In this document: positions 23,605-26,803 of the stretch, piece by piece | Numbering within the stretch: the stretch's first letter is position 1 | How the letters are laid out: the number at the start of each line of letters is the position of its first letter | DNA from: Actinomycetota bacterium | GTDB lineage: Bacteria; Actinomycetota; Humimicrobiia; Humimicrobiales; Humimicrobiaceae | Assembly: GCA_004376325.1 (NCBI GenBank) | Contig: SOKC01000037.1 | Coordinates: 1-26,803 of the forward strand | DNA length: 26,803 nucleotides | Direction: 5' to 3' | Notes under the pieces: generated by a model | Databases searched by the model: none | Told to the model about the DNA's origin: nothing | What the model saw: only the letters and a program-made list of their open reading frames with translations | Translations under genes and position numbers: made by a program

Positions 23605-25023
23605 CTATTCACTACTAACAGGTACAGAATATTTCTCCATCTCATTATGTCCCCACTCAACAGCATCTTCAACTGTCATTCCACCAGTGACTATTCTGTT
23701 TACAACTTCTGCTAAGATATTCGCACCAGTAATATCTCCAATACCCAAGTTTACCCAATGTCCGTATTCAAAGCCATACAAGGTTGCAGTCTCAAGCGCC
23801 TTAATGGCAGCTTTATTCATCTCCTCGTAGCGAGAGATTATCGGGTCAGCCCAGAACTCTGGAGCTTCCATCCCAGCCACGGTTACCGGGTAAAAACCAC
23901 CCGGTTCTTGCACTGCAGTCAATATGTAGTTAATATCAGGTCGCAACATAAATCTAATAAACTCATAAGTTGCCTCTATGTGCCCTGGACGTTCTGCTGT
24001 CCACTTATAAATATGTACTTCATTAGGGTATGTTATTGTGCCCAGTTGCCCATCAGCTGGAAATGGATGCGCGGTACCACTATAGTCATCGCTGTCTAAC
24101 TCCATGTGAAATCGTCTTTGAACTGAAGGAAAATAAGGCGCCATAGCTATCTTGCCAGCCATTATATTCAATTCAATCTCTCCCCAAGACCAAGCCTCAG
24201 CACCTGGTGGTGTGTATTGAAATAGATCTCTATACATTTCCATTGCTTGTATAGTCTCAGGACTATTAAATATTACATTTCCTTCTTCATCAAAGAACTT
24301 TGCTCCCGTATTTGTCATAAATGTATAAACTGTCTCAGATGTCATCAAATTGATACCTCCGCCAATTCCAACACCATAAACATCATTTTCAGGATCTGTT
24401 AGTTTCTCAGCATATTCTAGATATTCCTCCCAATTTCTTGGTGGTTCAGTTGTGCCAACATATTCTTCTAAAAGACTGGGACTGTATGTTAACAGGAACA
24501 CCATTGTCATAATTGGAACACCCCAATATTCATCCTTATGAAAATATGGTGCTATCATATTATCAATAAAGTCATAATCCTTATCCAGCTCATTTACCAA
24601 ATCTGTGACAGGTAGCAATGAATCAAGCAAATAACTAGTTAAAAGTAAATCAGGTATAGAAAACTGGAAATCAGGCCCTGAACCAACTTCTATGGCAGCT
24701 ATTGTCTTAGGCCATGCATCACCCCACATAACCACTTCTTGTGTTACATTGATATTGGGGTATTCTGCTTCAAACAAATCTATAACTTCCTGGAAGGCAG
24801 CAACACGGTGCGCAGGAGCTTCATGATGCCAGAATGTTAGCTCAATAATCTCTTCCTCAACAGGAGCTTCTTCTTCGGCTACCTCTTCTTCAACTGGAGC
24901 TACTTCTTCGGCTACCTCTTCTTCAACTGGAGCTACTTCTGCCTTACAACCAGCAAGTGTAAAACTTGCTACCATTGAAACACTTGCAACTAATACTAAC
25001 AACCATAATAATGATTTTTTCAT
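23605..25023 (-). CDS. Sugar ABC transporter substrate-binding lipoprotein
   Basis: From the ATG at 25023 this is a 472-residue extracytoplasmic solute-binding protein of family 1 (MalE-like). A type II signal peptide MKKSLLWLLVLV... ends in the canonical lipobox LAGC (Cys26). An acidic linker of 11-residue repeats (APVEEEVAEE, residues 31-58) precedes the binding domain, which starts IELTFWHHEAPAHR. Typical segments include PDFQFSIPDLL, WEEYLEYAEKLTDPENDVYGVGIGG and a C-terminal GMTVEDAVEWGHNEMEKY. AAAGGA lies upstream at suitable distance, and a TTG at 25053 is rejected because the signal peptide would then begin late. It feeds the MalF/MalG-like permeases. The ligand is probably an amino sugar or oligosaccharide, judging from the neighbouring enzymes; the protein itself does not reveal it. 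Confidence 0.95.
   Translation of the reverse strand: MKKSLLWLLVLVASVSMVASFTLAGCKAEVAPVEEEVAEEVAPVEEEVAEEEAPVEEEIIELTFWHHEAPAHRVAAFQEVIDLFEAEYPNINVTQEVVMWGDAWPKTIAAIEVGSGPDFQFSIPDLLLTSYLLDSLLPVTDLVNELDKDYDFIDNMIAPYFHKDEYWGVPIMTMVFLLTYSPSLLEEYVGTTEPPRNWEEYLEYAEKLTDPENDVYGVGIGGGINLMTSETVYTFMTNTGAKFFDEEGNVIFNSPETIQAMEMYRDLFQYTPPGAEAWSWGEIELNIMAGKIAMAPYFPSVQRRFHMELDSDDYSGTAHPFPADGQLGTITYPNEVHIYKWTAERPGHIEATYEFIRFMLRPDINYILTAVQEPGGFYPVTVAGMEAPEFWADPIISRYEEMNKAAIKALETATLYGFEYGHWVNLGIGDITGANILAEVVNRIVTGGMTVEDAVEWGHNEMEKYSVPVSSE
24850..24933 (-). repeat. 33-bp tandem repeat in the binding-protein linker
   Basis: About two and a half copies of a 33-bp unit encode the 11-residue motif APVEEEVAEEV/E just after the lipid-anchored cysteine. 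The copies are nearly identical in DNA. The repeat probably forms a flexible acidic tether of variable length between the membrane and the binding domain. Confidence 0.85.
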
Positions 25024-25078
25024 TTTCAAATCCTTTCTTTTCAAAACTTGCAATTACAAAAAATATATATAATTGCTC

Positions 25079-25192
25079 TTATAGATCACCTCCTATGCTA
25101 TCATTGGTAATTGTTTTTGAGATTTGTTTAGAGAAAGTAGCTATGGCCCAAACTTTTATCATCCAAGCAAATCCCATTTTTACTTTTTTCAA
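25079..25192 (-). CDS. Small ORF (37 codons) ahead of the binding-protein gene
   Basis: A TTG at 25192 follows AGGGAGGTGAT (25206-25196), an almost full match to the 16S rRNA anti-Shine-Dalgarno, with seven bases between GGAGG and the start. The frame encodes 37 residues, beginning MKKVKMGFAWMIKVWAIAT: a basic N-terminus, a hydrophobic, tryptophan-containing middle and a polar tail ending SIGGDL. Its last codons contain a second strong site, AGGAGGTGATC (25094-25084), for which no start codon lies at usable distance. It is in the same direction as its neighbours, 198 bp after the SIS gene and 55 bp before the binding protein. It could be a leader peptide tuning the downstream gene, or a small membrane protein. 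I do not recognise a family. The rest of the 336-bp spacer between the SIS and binding-protein genes shows nothing else convincing. Confidence 0.55.
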   Translation of the reverse strand: MKKVKMGFAWMIKVWAIATFSKQISKTITNDSIGGDL

Positions 25193-25389
25193 TCCATCAC
25201 CTCCCTAATATGTTAATATAGTAATAAAGTCTACAAAACAAATAAATTATCACTGATATATTCCTATATAGCTTATAATAAATCTATAGAACTTGCTTAT
25301 CTCATCTTCATAGAGTATTGAGCTACAATGCTTTTCCATAATTAACTTTTAAGCAATCTTCCAAGCATCTAACTTTTGTGAGATACTAA

Positions 25390-26178
25390 CTAAAGCATCT
25401 TAACTTTATACCAATACTCTTCCTCGTATTCAGCATTAGCATCATCTCCACCCTCACAATTTGCACTAACCCATATAATCGGTTTAGAACCTTTTGAAAG
25501 CATATACTTTACAGTTTCTTGTTCCATACGTCGCACAATATAACCATCAGTAACTGTAGAGATTGGACAAATAGAGCGGTCAAATCCTTCTATCTTAATT
25601 ACAGTATCACCAATGGGATTATAATCATCAATAAAAAGATCCACGATATCCATGAGGTTTTTTTTAGATTCGTGACGGGTATAATGATCCACAGGAATAT
25701 CCTCTTGCCATATTGAGCTGCCAACTCCAATGACAGTAGCACCGCGTTCCTTACATTCCAGAGCAGCATCAATTGTTCCAGCATTAACACCTATATTATT
25801 GAAGATAACAACAACATCATCTTTCTTTACACGGAAGTAATCCATTAAAGCACGAAAATATCCTTGTACCCGCTCTAGACGAATGCTACGGGTTCCGCCA
25901 TTAATAGGAGAGCTACTTACATCAAGAGTGGGATTAACTGTGACAAAACCTCCAGCTCGATGACTCATATCAAGAACCGGAAGATATGTATGGCCTCCAG
26001 TACCAACTAGTTTTATCAAGCCACCTGCCATCATATTATCACCCATTATTTTCCCAGCTTTAACAAAATTTTCAGCTTGACGCTCTTCAATCTTGTCTAA
26101 AAACTCTTTACAAATTTCAAGAAAACTCTTGTCACTAACCGGGTAGTTACGCGGCCATTGCTTATCAAAATTTTCCAA
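25390..26178 (-). CDS. SIS-domain protein, UPF0309-like
   Basis: This 262-residue cytoplasmic protein carries one sugar-isomerase (SIS) domain of the UPF0309 layout. GTGGHTY (59-65) stands for the first phosphosugar loop, and SHRAGGFVTVNPTLD (72-86) matches the RAGG...NP.L segment. NNIGVNAGTIDAAL (127-140) stands where SNSGRNA is usual, and YTRHESKKNLMDIVD plus NPIGD follow in the family order. The usual serines of the phosphate-binding loops are largely replaced, so the substrate may not be an ordinary 6-phosphosugar. The start is TTG at 26178, with GAGGAG about ten bases upstream. It is the first intact gene of the sugar cluster in the window. SIS-domain enzymes act as GlcN-6-P deaminases in archaeal chitin catabolism (GlmD), so a related role is possible here. 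Confidence 0.82.
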   Translation of the reverse strand: MENFDKQWPRNYPVSDKSFLEICKEFLDKIEERQAENFVKAGKIMGDNMMAGGLIKLVGTGGHTYLPVLDMSHRAGGFVTVNPTLDVSSSPINGGTRSIRLERVQGYFRALMDYFRVKKDDVVVIFNNIGVNAGTIDAALECKERGATVIGVGSSIWQEDIPVDHYTRHESKKNLMDIVDLFIDDYNPIGDTVIKIEGFDRSICPISTVTDGYIVRRMEQETVKYMLSKGSKPIIWVSANCEGGDDANAEYEEEYWYKVKML

Positions 26179-26247
26179 TTCAAATCAACTCCTCTCTTTT
26201 ATACTTTGTATTTTGGTATTCAATCAAATCTAAATGACCTCCTTTCA

Positions 26248-26343
26248 CTATTCGCTTAACTCAAGTAAACCTTCTATGTTTATCCATTTCTTATTACAAT
26301 AGCCCACTGCTAATACATAACTACCATTAGCACACGTAACTCC
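26248..26343 (-). pseudogene. Possible C-terminal coding remnant of unknown origin
   Basis: Immediately after and one frame away from the deleted NagB-like ORF, 31 codons are open and read with protein-like composition (ANGSYVLAVGYCNKKWINIE, then GLLELSE) before TAG. There is no start codon with a ribosome binding site. It may be the tail of another protein joined here by the deletion, or the original C-terminal end after a frameshift. I recognise no family. It could also be chance. Confidence 0.25.
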
Positions 26344-26734
26344 TCAATACATTTTTCGACACTGTAATACTACTATCTTCGTATTCTTTCAGAAATGTTG
26401 CAGGAAATGATGGTGTTGGCTCTTCAAATATTGCTTTTCTCAAAACCGCTGATTGCCAATCATGCTCTAAATAAAACCTCAATTCTTTAGACATAAAGAT
26501 TTCTGCAAATCGTCTGTATTGTCCTCTTGGACCAACCGGTAATATAAATGAAGTTAAAATTCCATTTTCATTGTTCTCCCTCAGTTTATTTGTCATTACT
26601 CTTGCTATATCATTGTAAACATCTATATTAGTTTCTACCAAATAAACTTTTACCTTATTATTACCCAAAATATCATCTTCATTAATTTCATAAAAATTAA
26701 CTTTATTTGCTTCTTTGATTAGAGTCTGTTTCAT
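26327..26734 (-). pseudogene. NagB-like ORF with large in-frame internal deletion
   Basis: The 135-residue product joins two separated parts of a NagB-like protein. Residues 26-82 (NKVKVYLVETNIDVYN through LPVGPRGQYRRFAEIF) align with residues 34-88 of the intact relative at 17025-17939. Residues 86-130 (RFYLEHDWQSAVLRK, then EEPTPSFPATFLKEY) align with its residues 244-287. About 155 residues, including MDEY and the GHxAFNEP catalytic loop, are missing, yet the reading frame is kept. It cannot be an active deaminase. The ATG is three bases after the stop of the upstream partial gene. AGGAGG is present but about 13 bases away. It may be a plain deletion scar or a retained small protein. It is not a simple copy of 17025-17939, since the two differ at many positions. 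Confidence 0.7.
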
Positions 26735-26737
26735 TTT

Positions 26738-26803
26738 TTAAGATAATACCTCCTGTTCAATTTTGTAAGGAAATTCACCTATTAGCAGGGATTCTGTTGC
26801 CAG
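26738..26803 (-). CDS. C-terminal end of an unidentified gene (cut by window edge)
   Basis: The last 66 bases read open on the minus strand for 21 codons, ending IGEFPYKIEQEVLS and TAA. The composition is protein-like, and the stop lies three bases before the ATG of the next ORF, with AGGAGG inside the final codons, as expected for an operon junction. The gene continues beyond the window. No family can be named from so short a tail; it is presumably another member of the sugar cluster. Confidence 0.5.
   Translation of the reverse strand: MATESLLIGEFPYKIEQEVLS

Noticed and set aside
25213..25241. TTGTTT-N17-TATTAA on the minus strand as promoter of the binding-protein gene.
   Set aside because: Transcription would begin inside the ribosome binding site of the small ORF, and the matches are weak in AT-rich sequence.
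26179..26247. Strong AAAGGAGGT followed by a 15-codon TTG frame just before the SIS gene.
   Set aside because: The spacing to the TTG is long (about ten bases) and the peptide is too short to support; it may simply be a leftover site.

Overview
The window is AT-rich bacterial DNA in which almost every gene lies on the minus strand. Lipoprotein-anchored ABC transport, strong Shine-Dalgarno sequences, frequent TTG starts, a RicT/YaaT homologue next to tmk-holB, and the order argS-lysA-hom-thrC-(PGM-like homoserine kinase) suggest a low-GC, probably anaerobic and possibly uncultured bacterium of the Bacillota, low-GC Actinomycetota or a neighbouring phylum. The sequence alone does not settle the lineage.

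Region 1 (about 220-10320) is a housekeeping block. Read in the direction of transcription it is tmk, holB, ricT, tRNA-Thr(CGU), argS, lysA, hom, thrC and a phosphoglycerate-mutase-like gene that is the proposed homoserine kinase. It covers dTMP phosphorylation, the clamp loader, arginine charging, the last step of lysine synthesis, and homoserine to threonine.

Region 2 (about 10450-14650) is an accessory islet rich in toxin-antitoxin genes and in gene remains. Intact are a UPF0175-like/PIN(DUF3368) pair, a Phd/RelE pair with a recognisable promoter and a palindromic operator, and a DUF4143-type AAA ATPase with its own promoter. Decayed, all on the plus strand, are a HepT (DUF86) C-terminal relic, a relic of a second DUF4143 ATPase, and a frameshifted SEC-C protein.

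Region 3 (about 14770-26803) is a long co-directional carbohydrate cluster. In order of transcription it holds the tail of a cut-off gene, an internally deleted NagB-like ORF, a UPF0309-like SIS protein, a 37-codon small ORF with an excellent ribosome binding site, a sugar-binding lipoprotein, a MalF-like permease, an amidohydrolase, a MalG-like permease, a beta-sandwich lipoprotein, a PIG-L/LmbE deacetylase, a NagB-like deaminase/isomerase, a UroD-family protein and a BadF/BadG-type sugar kinase. No transport ATPase, NagA, glycosidase or regulator lies in the window. The likeliest role is uptake and breakdown of an amino-sugar compound, with PIG-L in place of NagA. The NagB-like protein carries His where the classical catalytic loop has Asp, and the SIS, UroD-family, amidohydrolase and beta-sandwich proteins have no obvious place in a standard GlcNAc route. 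This cluster is the best candidate here for an undescribed pathway.
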